Positions 26,580 through 37,150 of a DNA stretch of 64,000 nucleotides are shown piece after piece. This DNA is from Halococcus sediminicola. GTDB taxonomy: Archaea > Halobacteriota > Halobacteria > Halobacteriales > Halococcaceae. Both the position numbers and the translations under genes were made by a program. Numbering within the stretch: the stretch's first letter is position 1; each line of letters begins with the position of its first letter. The DNA is taken from the NCBI RefSeq assembly GCF_000755245.1, contig NZ_BBMP01000026.1:62001-126000 (forward strand), given 5' to 3'. Under the pieces are notes generated by a model, which had not been told where the DNA came from, searched no databases, and was given only the letters and a program-made list of their open reading frames with translations.

Positions 26580-28834
26580 GCACGGTGCGTCGGTCGTGGG
26601 TCGGCGACGGCTCGCGGCGCGCGCTCGCCCTCGGCGCGGCGGCGCTGCTGATGGCGTCGTATCTCTCGGTACTCGGACACGTCACGGACGTCGCCGGCGG
26701 CACCGACAGACTAACCCTGTTCGTCGCCGGCAGCCTGCTCGCGGCGACGCTGCTGGCGCGCTTCCTGCCGGCGTTCCTTGCGCCCGTCCTCGCCGCCGGA
26801 TTGCTCACGGTCGGTCTCTGGAGCTACGTGCAGGCGGTGCCGAACGGCGAACTACTCCTCCAGTCGTTCGACGTCGTGCGTGCGGACGTGACCGCGCTCT
26901 TGACCGGGCTTTCGATACTCCGCATCGCGGAGGCGGGTGTCTGGGCGGTCGGCTTCGCGCCCGCGCCGACGTTCCTGACGTGGTATCTCGCACTCCGGCG
27001 GCGCTACGTGGCCAGCGCGCTCGTCGGCGGTGTGGCACTCTCGTTTTTCGTCCTCACCGGCGATGCGGGTCCGGTGGTGGTGCTCGTCGGCGCGGTCGGG
27101 GCCGCCGGTGTGATCGGTTTCGGCGACCTCGAACGCCACGGGGGGTCCGTCGGACAGGCCGAGACGCTCGTCGTCGTGCTCGCGGCGATGGTCGTGCTCG
27201 CGCCGCTCGTGAGCGTCGTCCCCGGCGGTGCCGCCGACCCGCTCGAATCCTCGGGCGGCGGCGGTACCGAGTCCATCGAGGCGGGACTGCTCGCGGGCGA
27301 CGACGAGGTGAGTGTGCAAGGATCGATATCGCTCTCGCCGAAAGTCAGGTTCACCGTCGAGAGCAGCCGTGGCGACTACTGGCGTGTGGCGAGCTACGAC
27401 CGCTACACCGGACAGGGATGGGTCAGAACCGGCGACGACCGGCCGTACAACGGCTCGCTCGCCGGCCCGCCCGGCGACGCGACACGGCTCACCCAGAACT
27501 ACACGGTCGAGACGCCACTTTCGATCATGCCCGCCGCGTGGAAACCCACCGGCCTCTCGGGTGCCCCGGCCGAGAACGCCCGCGTGAGCGCGCTCGACGG
27601 TCTCCAGCCCGGCGGTCGGTTGGACAACGGGACGACCTACACCGTCGAGAGCCAGCGTCCGAACTGGACGGCCGACGAACTGCGCGCGGCCGAGCAGGAC
27701 TATCCCGAGGGTCTTCGGAGCCGGTACACACAGTTGCCCGAGAGCACGCCCGAGCGCGTCACACGCCGGACAGACCGACTCACCGCGAACGCTGAAAGCC
27801 CCTACGAGACGGCGCGGACCATCGAGCGCTGGCTCGAAGGCTCGAAGAACTACTCGCTCAACGTCAGCCGGCCCGACGGAACCATCGCCGACTCGTATCT
27901 CTTCGAGATGAGCGCGGGCTACTGCACCTACTACGCGACGACGATGGCGACGATGTTGCGAACTCAAGGTATTCCGGCGCGGTTCGTGACGGGCTATACG
28001 CCGGGACAGCGCGTTTCGCCCGACGAGCGGGTGGTCCGCGGTCTCGACAGCCACGCGTGGGTCGAGGTGTACTTCCCCGAGACCGGCTGGGTGCGCTTCG
28101 ACCCGACGCCGGCCGGACCCCGATCGGCCGTCGAGCGGAGCAACCTCGAAAACGCACGTGCGGGCAACGAATCGAACGTCGACACCAACCGATCGGCGGG
28201 CGACGAGTGGACGCCGACGCCCGAACCGACGTCCGCCGACGAAAGCGACGGTGCGACAGGGGCGAACGCCAGCGAATCGGCCGACGCCCGCGGCGTCGAA
28301 CGACTCGCCGAACAGGAGGGTGCCGAGGCCACGAACGACTCCACGACGACGCCGGCTGGAGGGTCGAGTGCGGGCGGATCGCCGGCCGACGAATCGCCCT
28401 CGCTTCCGGAACTCCCGTCACCCTCGCGCGAGCAGGTGGCGTTCGCGCTCGTCGCGCTCGCCGGTCTCGTGGCGGGCGCACGCCGGCTCGGGCTTGACGA
28501 ACGGTGCTACCGCGCGCTCTGGCTGCGCTACTGGCCGAGCGGGTCGCCGACCGCGACGGTCGAGGGAGCGTTCGAGCGTCTCGAATACCTGCTCGCCGAC
28601 GAGCACCGTCCCCGACGGAACGGCGAAACCCCGCGGGAGTATCTCGCCGCCATCGGAGCCGACGAGCGCGCCCGACGAGTCGGCGAAATCTTCGAGCGCG
28701 CCCACTACGGCGGCACGGTGAGCGAGGCGGACGCCGACGAGGCGCGGGCGCTGGTCGAGAGGCTTCGTGCCGAGCGCACCCCCGTCATCGGCCGCTTTCG
28801 GCGTTCGCGCGAGCGTGGTCCCGACAGTATTTAA
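26576..28834 (+). CDS. Transglutaminase-like membrane protein (TgpA/DUF3488 + DUF4129)
   Basis: 752 residues, GTG start overlapping the DUF58 gene. About six N-terminal membrane helices, then an extracellular transglutaminase/papain-like domain with the triad near C450 (AGYCTYYATTMATML), H493 (DSHAWVEVYF) and D509 (VRFDPTP). An acidic Thr/Ser/Asp linker (about 535-610) precedes a last membrane helix and a cytoplasmic DUF4129-like tail (EYLLADEHRPRRNGETPREYL). The domain faces outside and could be a protease or transamidase of surface proteins. All triad residues look present, so it is probably active. Confidence 0.88.
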   Translation: MSTVRRSWVGDGSRRALALGAAALLMASYLSVLGHVTDVAGGTDRLTLFVAGSLLAATLLARFLPAFLAPVLAAGLLTVGLWSYVQAVPNGELLLQSFDVVRADVTALLTGLSILRIAEAGVWAVGFAPAPTFLTWYLALRRRYVASALVGGVALSFFVLTGDAGPVVVLVGAVGAAGVIGFGDLERHGGSVGQAETLVVVLAAMVVLAPLVSVVPGGAADPLESSGGGGTESIEAGLLAGDDEVSVQGSISLSPKVRFTVESSRGDYWRVASYDRYTGQGWVRTGDDRPYNGSLAGPPGDATRLTQNYTVETPLSIMPAAWKPTGLSGAPAENARVSALDGLQPGGRLDNGTTYTVESQRPNWTADELRAAEQDYPEGLRSRYTQLPESTPERVTRRTDRLTANAESPYETARTIERWLEGSKNYSLNVSRPDGTIADSYLFEMSAGYCTYYATTMATMLRTQGIPARFVTGYTPGQRVSPDERVVRGLDSHAWVEVYFPETGWVRFDPTPAGPRSAVERSNLENARAGNESNVDTNRSAGDEWTPTPEPTSADESDGATGANASESADARGVERLAEQEGAEATNDSTTTPAGGSSAGGSPADESPSLPELPSPSREQVAFALVALAGLVAGARRLGLDERCYRALWLRYWPSGSPTATVEGAFERLEYLLADEHRPRRNGETPREYLAAIGADERARRVGEIFERAHYGGTVSEADADEARALVERLRAERTPVIGRFRRSRERGPDSI

Positions 28835-28837
28835 TAT
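28828..28837 (+). promoter_or_regulatory. TATA box of eIF1 gene, overlapping the upstream stop codon
   Basis: TATTTAATAT is centred 30 bp before ATG 28862 and contains the TAA (28832-28834) that ends the transglutaminase gene, so stop codon and promoter share bases. Confidence 0.6.
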
Positions 28838-28861
28838 GGCCATCTCGTATATCCCAGTGTA

Positions 28862-29155
28862 ATGTCGGAAGTCTGCTCGACGTGCGGCCTGCCCCAGGAA
28901 CTCTGCGTCTGCGAAGACGTCGCGAGAGAGTCCCAGCAGATCACCATCCGCATCGACGAGCGTAGATACGGAAAAGAGGTAACGATAGTCGAAGGGTTCG
29001 ACCCACAGGACGTCGATATGAGCAGTTTGTCGTCGGACCTGAAATCGAAGTTCGCCTGTGGTGGCACCATCGAGGACGACGCCATCGAACTCCAGGGCAA
29101 CCACACGGGTCGCATCGAGGACTTCCTCCGCGACAAGGGCTATAACGTCGCCTAA
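28862..29155 (+). CDS. Translation initiation factor eIF1 (SUI1)
   Basis: 97 residues. Two N-terminal CxxC pairs ([13 protein letters not shown]) form the archaeal zinc knuckle, followed by the SUI1 core: [21 protein letters not shown] and [22 protein letters not shown], ending [15 protein letters not shown]. aIF1 binds the 30S P site region and controls start-codon selection. Leaderless transcript expected from the TATA box overlapping the preceding gene. The stop is followed at once by a T5 tract and the structured repeat (copy 2). Confidence 0.96.
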   Translation: MSEVCSTCGLPQELCVCEDVARESQQITIRIDERRYGKEVTIVEGFDPQDVDMSSLSSDLKSKFACGGTIEDDAIELQGNHTGRIEDFLRDKGYNVA

Positions 29156-29386
29156 GTACCTTTTTACTGCGTCGGGTGGCCTCCCTGTGGTCGGCCACTA
29201 CTCCTTGCAAAAAGCTACGCTAAAAACTTCCCGCTCGCAAACCGCGCGAGCGGTGAACCGCGCTCACTCTGTTCGCGCGGATGCTAACTCTTCCGCATAG
29301 CGCCGCAACCGCCACCGCACCCGCACCACCGCCGCGAGCCACCGAAACCCGACGGGTTTTCATCGCCGGCGACTGAGCCACCACCA
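29156..29386 (+). repeat. Intergenic structured repeat, copy 2
   Basis: After the eIF1 stop come T5 (29161-29165) and a block (29161-29287) matching 17083-17210. Hairpin A: GTGGCC/GGCCAC (29176-29198), compared with GTCGGC/GCCGAC in copy 1, so two base pairs are exchanged and pairing is kept. Hairpin B: CCGCTCGC/GCGAGCGG (29231-29253). Hairpin C: CCGCGC/GCGCGG (29258-29280). Loops A and C are 11 nt, TC...TC. A CCG/CCA-rich tract follows, as in copy 1. The rest, to the gltX start at 29387, shows no gene. Confidence 0.7.
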
Positions 29387-31506
<2,120 letters not shown>

Positions 31507-31597
31507 CCCGATACCGGCAAAAATACACGGAAGACCAATACAATAATAGTCGGCGCGAGCCTATGCCAGAGAGAGCCACACAGGTGACCCACTACCA

Positions 31598-32470
31598 ATG
31601 CATTCAGTCGTTCTGACCAAAGGCGTACCCGATTTCCGCGAGGGACAGGTAGCGTTCGACGAGGACGGTCATCTCGAACGGGGCAACACCCCGACGGTGA
31701 TGAACCCGAACGACAAACACGCGCTGCGGACGGCGCTCCAGACGAAGGTCCGTCACGGAGGCCAGTTGAGCGTGATGAGCATGGGACCACCGGGCTACGG
31801 TGACGTGCTCGGCGAGGCGATGGAATCGGTCTACGCCGACGACCTCTATCTCCTCTCGGACCGCGAACTCGCGGCCTCGGACACGTGGGCGACGGCCATC
31901 ACGCTCGCCACGGGATTGCAGAAACTCGACGAAACCCCCGATCTCGTCTTTGCGGGCTTCAAGACCGCCGACGGCGAGACCGGCCACACGGGTCCGCAGG
32001 CGTGCTGGTGTCTCGACTGGCCCATCATCACGCACGTGGTCGCGCTCGACGTCGACGAGGATGAAGAGACGGTGCGGGCGAAACGACTCGTCGAGGGCGA
32101 CATCGAGGAGATCGAAACCGTCGAAGCGCCGATGCCGGCGTTCATCGTCGCCGATCCCGAATTCGAACCCACCTATCGGAAGGCCGCCCATCGACTCACC
32201 CTGAAGGACCTCCGAGCGGAGACGAAAGAACGCGCCGAAAACCACGAGGAACTCATGACGACGTGGAACCACGAGGACCTGAACCTCGACCCGGACTACA
32301 TCGGGCTGGACGGCTCGCCGACCATCGTTTCGTCGGTCGACCCGATTCCGAAAGCGCCCGCCGAGCGCGAGGCGACGATGGTCGATCCCGGTGATGGCGA
32401 GGGGATGGGCGAGGTGTTCGACGCGATGGAACCGTTCGCAGGCGGGCGAACAGGGGCGGCGGGTGACTGA
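31598..32470 (+). CDS. Electron transfer flavoprotein beta subunit (FixA/EtfB)
   Basis: 290 residues. Marks of EtfB/FixA: MHSVVLTKGVPDF, MNPNDKHALRTAL, LSVMSMGPPGYGD, DLYLLSDRELAASDTWATA, and DLVFAGFKTADGETGHTGPQ, which binds the adenine nucleotide. In Fix-type ETFs this subunit holds the bifurcating FAD in place of AMP; which applies here needs structure-based alignment. It is followed 3 nt later by the alpha subunit, then FixC, forming one electron-transfer unit. Confidence 0.93.
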   Translation: MHSVVLTKGVPDFREGQVAFDEDGHLERGNTPTVMNPNDKHALRTALQTKVRHGGQLSVMSMGPPGYGDVLGEAMESVYADDLYLLSDRELAASDTWATAITLATGLQKLDETPDLVFAGFKTADGETGHTGPQACWCLDWPIITHVVALDVDEDEETVRAKRLVEGDIEEIETVEAPMPAFIVADPEFEPTYRKAAHRLTLKDLRAETKERAENHEELMTTWNHEDLNLDPDYIGLDGSPTIVSSVDPIPKAPAEREATMVDPGDGEGMGEVFDAMEPFAGGRTGAAGD

Positions 32471-32473
32471 CTC

Positions 32474-34480
32474 ATGACTGATGATATCGACCCCGGCGAG
32501 CACACTGTCGAACAGTTGCAGGACGAGTTGGCGAACATCGACAGCCCGCGCGAACTCGAAGGGTTGCTCGACGCCGAAAAGGACGGCGAGCAGCGACAAT
32601 CGGCCCAAGAGGCGATTCGCGCCCGGATGCGCGCGGTGAGCACCGACGAGGACACGGCAATCGAGGAAGGGACCGAAACTGAAGGCGAGTATCGCGAGTC
32701 GGCCGACGAAATCGAGGGCGAAGCGGACGAAGGGGAAGGCAGTGCGGACGAGACCGGAGACCTCGCCCTCGATCCGGGTGAGTACGACATCGCGGAGTTC
32801 GGTCCGGCGATCAAAGACATCGACGACCCCGCCGAACTTGAGGCGATTCTCGACGCCGAACAAAGCGGTGAGAACAGGGACAACGTCAAAACGCTCGTCG
32901 AAAGTCGCATCGAGAAGGTGAGCGAAAGCGACGCCGACGAGGACGACGACATCGACCCGACCGACCTCTCGACGGCCGAACTCGGCAACGCCCTCCAGGG
33001 CATCGACGACATCGAGCGCTTGCAAGACGTTCTCGACGCCGAACAGGGCGGCGAGGGCCGGAGTGCGGCGACGAACCTGATTCAAAAACGCATCGAGTCG
33101 GTGCAGGAAAATGAGGAACCCGAGGAAATCGAGGTCATACCCCCTGAAGAGAAACACCCTGACCTCGACCACCCGACGGCGGACAAACAGTACGTCAAAG
33201 CGCTCGAGGATGGTATTTATCGGGACATGTGGGTCTACTGTGAGACACAGGCGGGCGACCTCATCGACGTCTCGAAGGAGATGCTCGGGAAGGCCCGCGA
33301 GTTGATGGATACCTACAACGACGACTACGGGGTCTCCGCGAGCGAAGCGAGCGGAGGCTCGGAAGACGAGCAGAGCGAGTCTTCCGGCGCCGACGAGCGT
33401 GTGGTGGCCGTCCTCATCGGTAGCGACGTCGAAAAACACGCCGCGGACGTCATCGCCTACGGGGCTGACGTGGTGGTGTATCACGAAGACGACAGATTGG
33501 ATAGATTCCAGCACAAACCCTACACCGAACTGTTCTGTGACATGGCGCGCGCGGGTGCGACCCCCGGCGAGAGCCGCGGGAGCGAAGCGGAGGTCGACTG
33601 GCGCGACTACGACGAACCCCGCTATACGGTGTTTCCGGCGACGAACAACGGGCGAGACCTCTCGGCGCTCGCACAGGGCGAACTCGATTCGGGGCTGGCC
33701 TCGGACTGTTCTGACCTCTACATCGAGGAGGCGATGATCTCGAACCCCGCGAAGACGGGTCGGCCGGGCGCGAAAAAGGAGTTCGAGCGCGTGCTCCACA
33801 TGAAGCGCCCGGACTTCTCGGGGTTCGAGTATTCGACCATCCTCTGTCTCGACAACCCGACGAGAGAATTTCACCCACAGGGCGCGTCGGTGATCCCGGG
33901 GAGTTTCGACCTGCCGGAGCCCGATCACGACCGGGAAGGTGAAGTGATCGAACACGACCTCGAACTGGACGAGGAGTGGCTTCGAGTCTCCGTGACCGAC
34001 CACGACCGACTGGACGAGGGCGTCGACCTCACCGGTCACGACGTGGTGGTGGCGATGGGCCGGGGCATCGGCGACGATCCCACCGAGGGGATGGAACTCG
34101 GCATCGAACTCACCGAAACCTTCGACGACGCCGGACTCGGCGTCTCGCGTGGGATCGTCACCGGTTCGTACGAGTTCGACGGCCACGTCGAGCGCTACAC
34201 CGCCGAGGAGCGCCAGATCGGCGAGACCGGACAGGTCGTTGAACCCGATCTCTACATCGCCGCTGGGATTTCGGGGGCCGTCCAGCACAAAGTCGGGATG
34301 GACAACTCGGGCACTATCGTCGCCATCAACACCGACCCCGACGCGCGCATCCGGGACTTCTCGGATTACTTCGTCGAGGGCGACCTCTTCGAGGTACTTC
34401 CGGAACTCACGGCGGCGCTGAAGGCGGGCGAACTGAGCAGCGACGAGATCGCGGCCGATGGAGGGAACAACGATGACTGA
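32474..34480 (+). CDS. Electron transfer flavoprotein alpha subunit (FixB/EtfA) with triplicated N-terminal repeat
   Basis: 668 residues, about twice the usual EtfA. Residues about 11-55, 105-149 and 166-210 are three copies of a ~45-residue motif (ELxxxLxxIDDPxELExxLDAExxGExRxx...IExR), joined by acidic linkers. The EtfA domain starts near 240. A Ser/Glu/Gly-rich insert (about 287-305) in it coincides with two DNA hairpins. The FAD domain is intact: AMGRGIG, RGIVTGSYEF, QIGETGQVVEPDLYIAAGISG, AINTDPDARI. It transfers electrons with EtfB to FixC. The repeat region may dock partners; no function is known to me. Confidence 0.92.
   Translation: MTDDIDPGEHTVEQLQDELANIDSPRELEGLLDAEKDGEQRQSAQEAIRARMRAVSTDEDTAIEEGTETEGEYRESADEIEGEADEGEGSADETGDLALDPGEYDIAEFGPAIKDIDDPAELEAILDAEQSGENRDNVKTLVESRIEKVSESDADEDDDIDPTDLSTAELGNALQGIDDIERLQDVLDAEQGGEGRSAATNLIQKRIESVQENEEPEEIEVIPPEEKHPDLDHPTADKQYVKALEDGIYRDMWVYCETQAGDLIDVSKEMLGKARELMDTYNDDYGVSASEASGGSEDEQSESSGADERVVAVLIGSDVEKHAADVIAYGADVVVYHEDDRLDRFQHKPYTELFCDMARAGATPGESRGSEAEVDWRDYDEPRYTVFPATNNGRDLSALAQGELDSGLASDCSDLYIEEAMISNPAKTGRPGAKKEFERVLHMKRPDFSGFEYSTILCLDNPTREFHPQGASVIPGSFDLPEPDHDREGEVIEHDLELDEEWLRVSVTDHDRLDEGVDLTGHDVVVAMGRGIGDDPTEGMELGIELTETFDDAGLGVSRGIVTGSYEFDGHVERYTAEERQIGETGQVVEPDLYIAAGISGAVQHKVGMDNSGTIVAINTDPDARIRDFSDYFVEGDLFEVLPELTAALKAGELSSDEIAADGGNNDD
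33334..33386. repeat. Two in-frame hairpins inside etfA
   Basis: CTCCGC/GCGGAG (33334-33356) and CGGAAGAC/GTCTTCCG (33360-33386), each with an 11-nt loop of the form GAG-N5-CGA (TCG-N5-CTC on the other strand), the same loop size and end bases as the intergenic repeat hairpins. They encode a low-complexity VSASEASGGSEDEQSESS insert. Probably a repeat element tolerated in the reading frame. Confidence 0.6.
34460..34464 (+). promoter_or_regulatory. Shine-Dalgarno site choosing the fixC start
   Basis: GGAGG ends 8 nt before ATG 34473, inside the end of etfA. An in-frame ATG at 34458 is upstream of this site, so 34473 is preferred. Confidence 0.5.
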
Positions 34481-36146
34481 GAACTACGAACACTACGAGG
34501 CGGTGGTGGTCGGCGCGGGACCGGGCGGCGCGGCGGCGGCCGCGACGCTCGCACGCAACGGCGTCGAAACCGTGGTACTGGAGCGCGGCGTCGATGCCGG
34601 CGCGAAGAACGTTTCGGGGGGACTCATCTACGCCGAGGAGTCCGCACCGTACACCATCGATGGGCTCCTACCGGGCTTTCGCGAACACGCGACCGAACGC
34701 CCGGTGACGGACTACTACATCCACAACATCGCCGGCGAGAAGGTCAAGACCTTCGACATCACACGGGGTCACGAGCAGGACACCGAGTGGGCCGATGCAG
34801 TCCTGCGCCGGAAGATGGACTCGTGGATGGCAGAGCAGGTCCACGAACTCACCCGCGAGACTGGCGGTGGCCTGCTCACTGAAGTGACGGTCGATGGGTT
34901 GCTGCGAGAGAACGGCGAGATCGTTGGCGTCACCTGCGAGGAACTCGACCCCATCAGAGCCGACTTCGTCGTGGCCGCCGACGGCGTGAACTCCGAACTC
35001 GCCCGGGAGGCGGGGTTGATGGACTGGGAGGAACCTGACGAGTGGTTCCAGGGTGTCAAAGCGGTCGTCGACATGCCCGGCGACGTCATCGACGAGCGCT
35101 TCGACATCGCCGAGGACGAAGGCGAGGCGCACCTCTTCTCGGGCGACCTCTACGACGATGTTCGTGGCGGGGGCTTCCTCTACACCAACGAAGATTCCCT
35201 CTCGATCGGGAACGTCTTCCACCTCGACAGCATCGTCGCGGAGGGCGCGGAGGTCCAGGACCTGCTCGACGCACTTCTGACGCACCCGCTGCTCGCCCAG
35301 TGGCTCGGTGACGAGTACGACGAACGGGAGTATTCGGCCAAACTCGTCCCCGACTCGAAGAAGGCCGCCAACCCCTCGCCCCACGAGGGCCGACTCGTCC
35401 TGGTGGGAGATGCGGCCGGGCAGATGCAGGCACAGGGCCCCATCATCAAGGGGATGAACCATGCGGTGACGGCCGGTGCACTCGCCGCGGAGGCGTTCGT
35501 CGAGGCGCGCTCGCGCGGAAAGCCCGACTCGGCGGGCAAGCGCTACGAGCAGCGCCTGCACGACGAGGGCGTGATGGGCAAACTCCGCCCCACCCGCTAC
35601 GAGGTGGCGAGCGCGGTCGGCGAGAACGACACGGCCACCCGCATCGCCGAGCGCGCACTCGATTCCTCGCTCGGGCACGTCGGCATGCGCGTCGCCGACA
35701 GGGGCGGCCTGCTCGGGCGGGCCTACGGCTCGCCGTATCTGGCGACGATGATGCCCGACACGAAGACGCCGTACGTCTCCTTACCCACTGCCATCGCCGA
35801 AACGCTCGGAACGGAAATCGACGCCGTGAACGATATCGAACCCCCGAGTCTCGAAGAGCGCATCGGTGAGTTGACCTACGACACCGACGTGGGCAACCCA
35901 CATATCACGCTTGACGACAACTCCTTCGAAGCGAGCGGCGCGGCCGTGACGGCCTGTCCGGTGAGCGCCGCGGACTTCGGCGGCGGCTGCTATCGCGAGG
36001 AGACCGTCCAATCGAACGGCGACGAAAAGCGCGTCGTGAGCCTCGACACCCAGCCCTGCGTCGAGTGTGGTACCTGCGCCGTCGTCGCCGACACGCAGTG
36101 GGAACATCCCCGTGGCGGGAAGGGCGTCGAGTTCCGCGACGGATAG
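34473..36146 (+). CDS. ETF-quinone oxidoreductase FixC with fused FixX-like ferredoxin domain
   Basis: 557 residues from ATG 34473, overlapping the etfA end by 8 nt. N-terminal FAD motif VVVGAGPGGAAAAATLARNGV, the ETF-QO segment VSGGLIYAEE, and GDAAGQMQAQGPIIKGMNHAV for FAD binding. The last ~80 residues read as FixX: TACPVSAADF, then QPCVECGTCAVVADTQWEHPRGGKGVEF, supplying four or more Cys for a [4Fe-4S] cluster. It would take electrons from EtfAB and pass them to menaquinone at the membrane. The FixC-FixX fusion mirrors mitochondrial ETF-QO. Confidence 0.93.
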   Translation: MTENYEHYEAVVVGAGPGGAAAAATLARNGVETVVLERGVDAGAKNVSGGLIYAEESAPYTIDGLLPGFREHATERPVTDYYIHNIAGEKVKTFDITRGHEQDTEWADAVLRRKMDSWMAEQVHELTRETGGGLLTEVTVDGLLRENGEIVGVTCEELDPIRADFVVAADGVNSELAREAGLMDWEEPDEWFQGVKAVVDMPGDVIDERFDIAEDEGEAHLFSGDLYDDVRGGGFLYTNEDSLSIGNVFHLDSIVAEGAEVQDLLDALLTHPLLAQWLGDEYDEREYSAKLVPDSKKAANPSPHEGRLVLVGDAAGQMQAQGPIIKGMNHAVTAGALAAEAFVEARSRGKPDSAGKRYEQRLHDEGVMGKLRPTRYEVASAVGENDTATRIAERALDSSLGHVGMRVADRGGLLGRAYGSPYLATMMPDTKTPYVSLPTAIAETLGTEIDAVNDIEPPSLEERIGELTYDTDVGNPHITLDDNSFEASGAAVTACPVSAADFGGGCYREETVQSNGDEKRVVSLDTQPCVECGTCAVVADTQWEHPRGGKGVEFRDG

Positions 36147-36518
36147 ATGACGTCGGGCTATCGGGACCGAATCGAGACCCTCGCCGCGCGGGCCGCCAAC
36201 GATCGAGAGACGTTCGACCCACCCTCGAACCCCCCGGACGAGGAGCGCGCGATGGGATTTCTTCGGGAAGGTCTCGGGCCGCTGGTGGCGCTGTATCTCG
36301 AAGCCCGAACGGCCGACTGGGACGTCGAGTTTTCGGGCGCGGAGTTGGAGAAGTTTCACCGCGCGACGAACGACTGGCTCGCGCTGTACACGCAGTGTTA
36401 CGGGGTCACGATGGACCCCGACACGACCATCAGGAAGGCCGCCGAAGTCCTCATCGAGACGCACAACATCCGCGACACCGCACAGCTACTGACGCAGGTG
36501 CCGCCGCGCGAGTCCTGA
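36147..36518 (+). CDS. Small conserved-looking protein at the end of the Fix operon
   Basis: 123 residues starting at the base after the fixC stop, so co-translated with it. Mostly helical by composition: MGFLREGLGPLVALYLEARTADWDVEFSGAEL, then FHRATNDWLALYTQCYGV and IRKAAEVLIETHNIRDTAQLLTQVP. No metal or nucleotide motif and no membrane helix. I do not recognise the family. Its tight placement after fixC suggests an accessory of the Fix complex or its quinone step, which is inference only. Confidence 0.75.
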   Translation: MTSGYRDRIETLAARAANDRETFDPPSNPPDEERAMGFLREGLGPLVALYLEARTADWDVEFSGAELEKFHRATNDWLALYTQCYGVTMDPDTTIRKAAEVLIETHNIRDTAQLLTQVPPRES

Positions 36519-36520
36519 TC

Positions 36521-37150
36521 TCAGTCCCGTGCGCGCCAGCGCCCGCCGAGTTCCGTTCGGTCGTAGTCGTCGAACGCGCCGTCGATGAAGACCGTCACGC
36601 GACCGTTCTCCTCGCTGAGCGTGACGGTTGCGACCACGTCGTCGCGCAGCGAGGTGTCGAGCGCGCTCATGTGGCGCGACCCCATCCAGTCGGCGTAGGC
36701 CATCGGACCGCCGTTTCGCTCTTCGAGCGCCGCTCGACTGGGGTCTTTGAGTCGGACCATCCGTTCTTGGAGCACGCCGTCGATGCTCGCGACGACCGCG
36801 CCGTCCATGCGCTGAGCGGTCGCCCTCGCCGCCGTGTGGAACGCCTCGATGTCGCCGAAGACGCTCGCACAGCGCTCGACCGGCCAGCGGTTCGCCCCCA
36901 TCGGATCGGCGTACTCCTCGACCGAAGTGCCCGAAACGACGGCCAGATAGAAGCCGGGACCGCTGACGTGTGGCTCGCCCCAGCGGTCGAACTCCAGACT
37001 GATGGCTTCGAGACAGTAGCGCACGATGTCGACCAGTTCCTCGACGCGCCGATGGTGGGCGTACGCGATGGTGAGTTCGTCGCGCTCGCGCTCGGCGCGC
37101 TCGTCGTGTACCGGGCGTTCGTCGCCCCGGACGTCGTCTACTGGAACCAT
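36521..37150 (-). CDS. dacZ: Diadenylate cyclase DacZ (c-di-AMP synthase)
   Basis: 209 residues. The DisA_N/DAC motifs are DGAVVASIDGVLQERMVRL (DGA motif) and GSRHMSALDTSL (RHxSA motif), in the expected order and spacing. It makes c-di-AMP from two ATP; in haloarchaea c-di-AMP is linked to osmotic balance and DacZ is reported essential in Haloferax. The frame continues far upstream inside the neighbouring transporter gene, but ATG 37150 gives the family's usual length. It overlaps the end of the APC-UspA transporter gene (stop at 37138) by 13 nt, so both are made from one message. Confidence 0.92.
   Translation of the reverse strand: MVPVDDVRGDERPVHDERAERERDELTIAYAHHRRVEELVDIVRYCLEAISLEFDRWGEPHVSGPGFYLAVVSGTSVEEYADPMGANRWPVERCASVFGDIEAFHTAARATAQRMDGAVVASIDGVLQERMVRLKDPSRAALEERNGGPMAYADWMGSRHMSALDTSLRDDVVATVTLSEENGRVTVFIDGAFDDYDRTELGGRWRARD

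Noticed and set aside
31563-31616. A 17-codon ORF overlapping the start of etfB
   Set aside because: No ribosome site, no stop-start coupling, and TATA placement suggests etfB is read from its own ATG; likely chance.
33575-33605. A further hairpin of the 11-nt loop type in etfA near CCGCGGGAGCGAAGCGG
   Set aside because: The stem is only four pairs with a 9-nt loop, so it does not match the pattern.
31604-34288. An 894-codon minus-strand open frame opposite etfB/etfA
   Set aside because: Shadow of conserved genes; composition is Arg/Val/Gly-rich without motifs.
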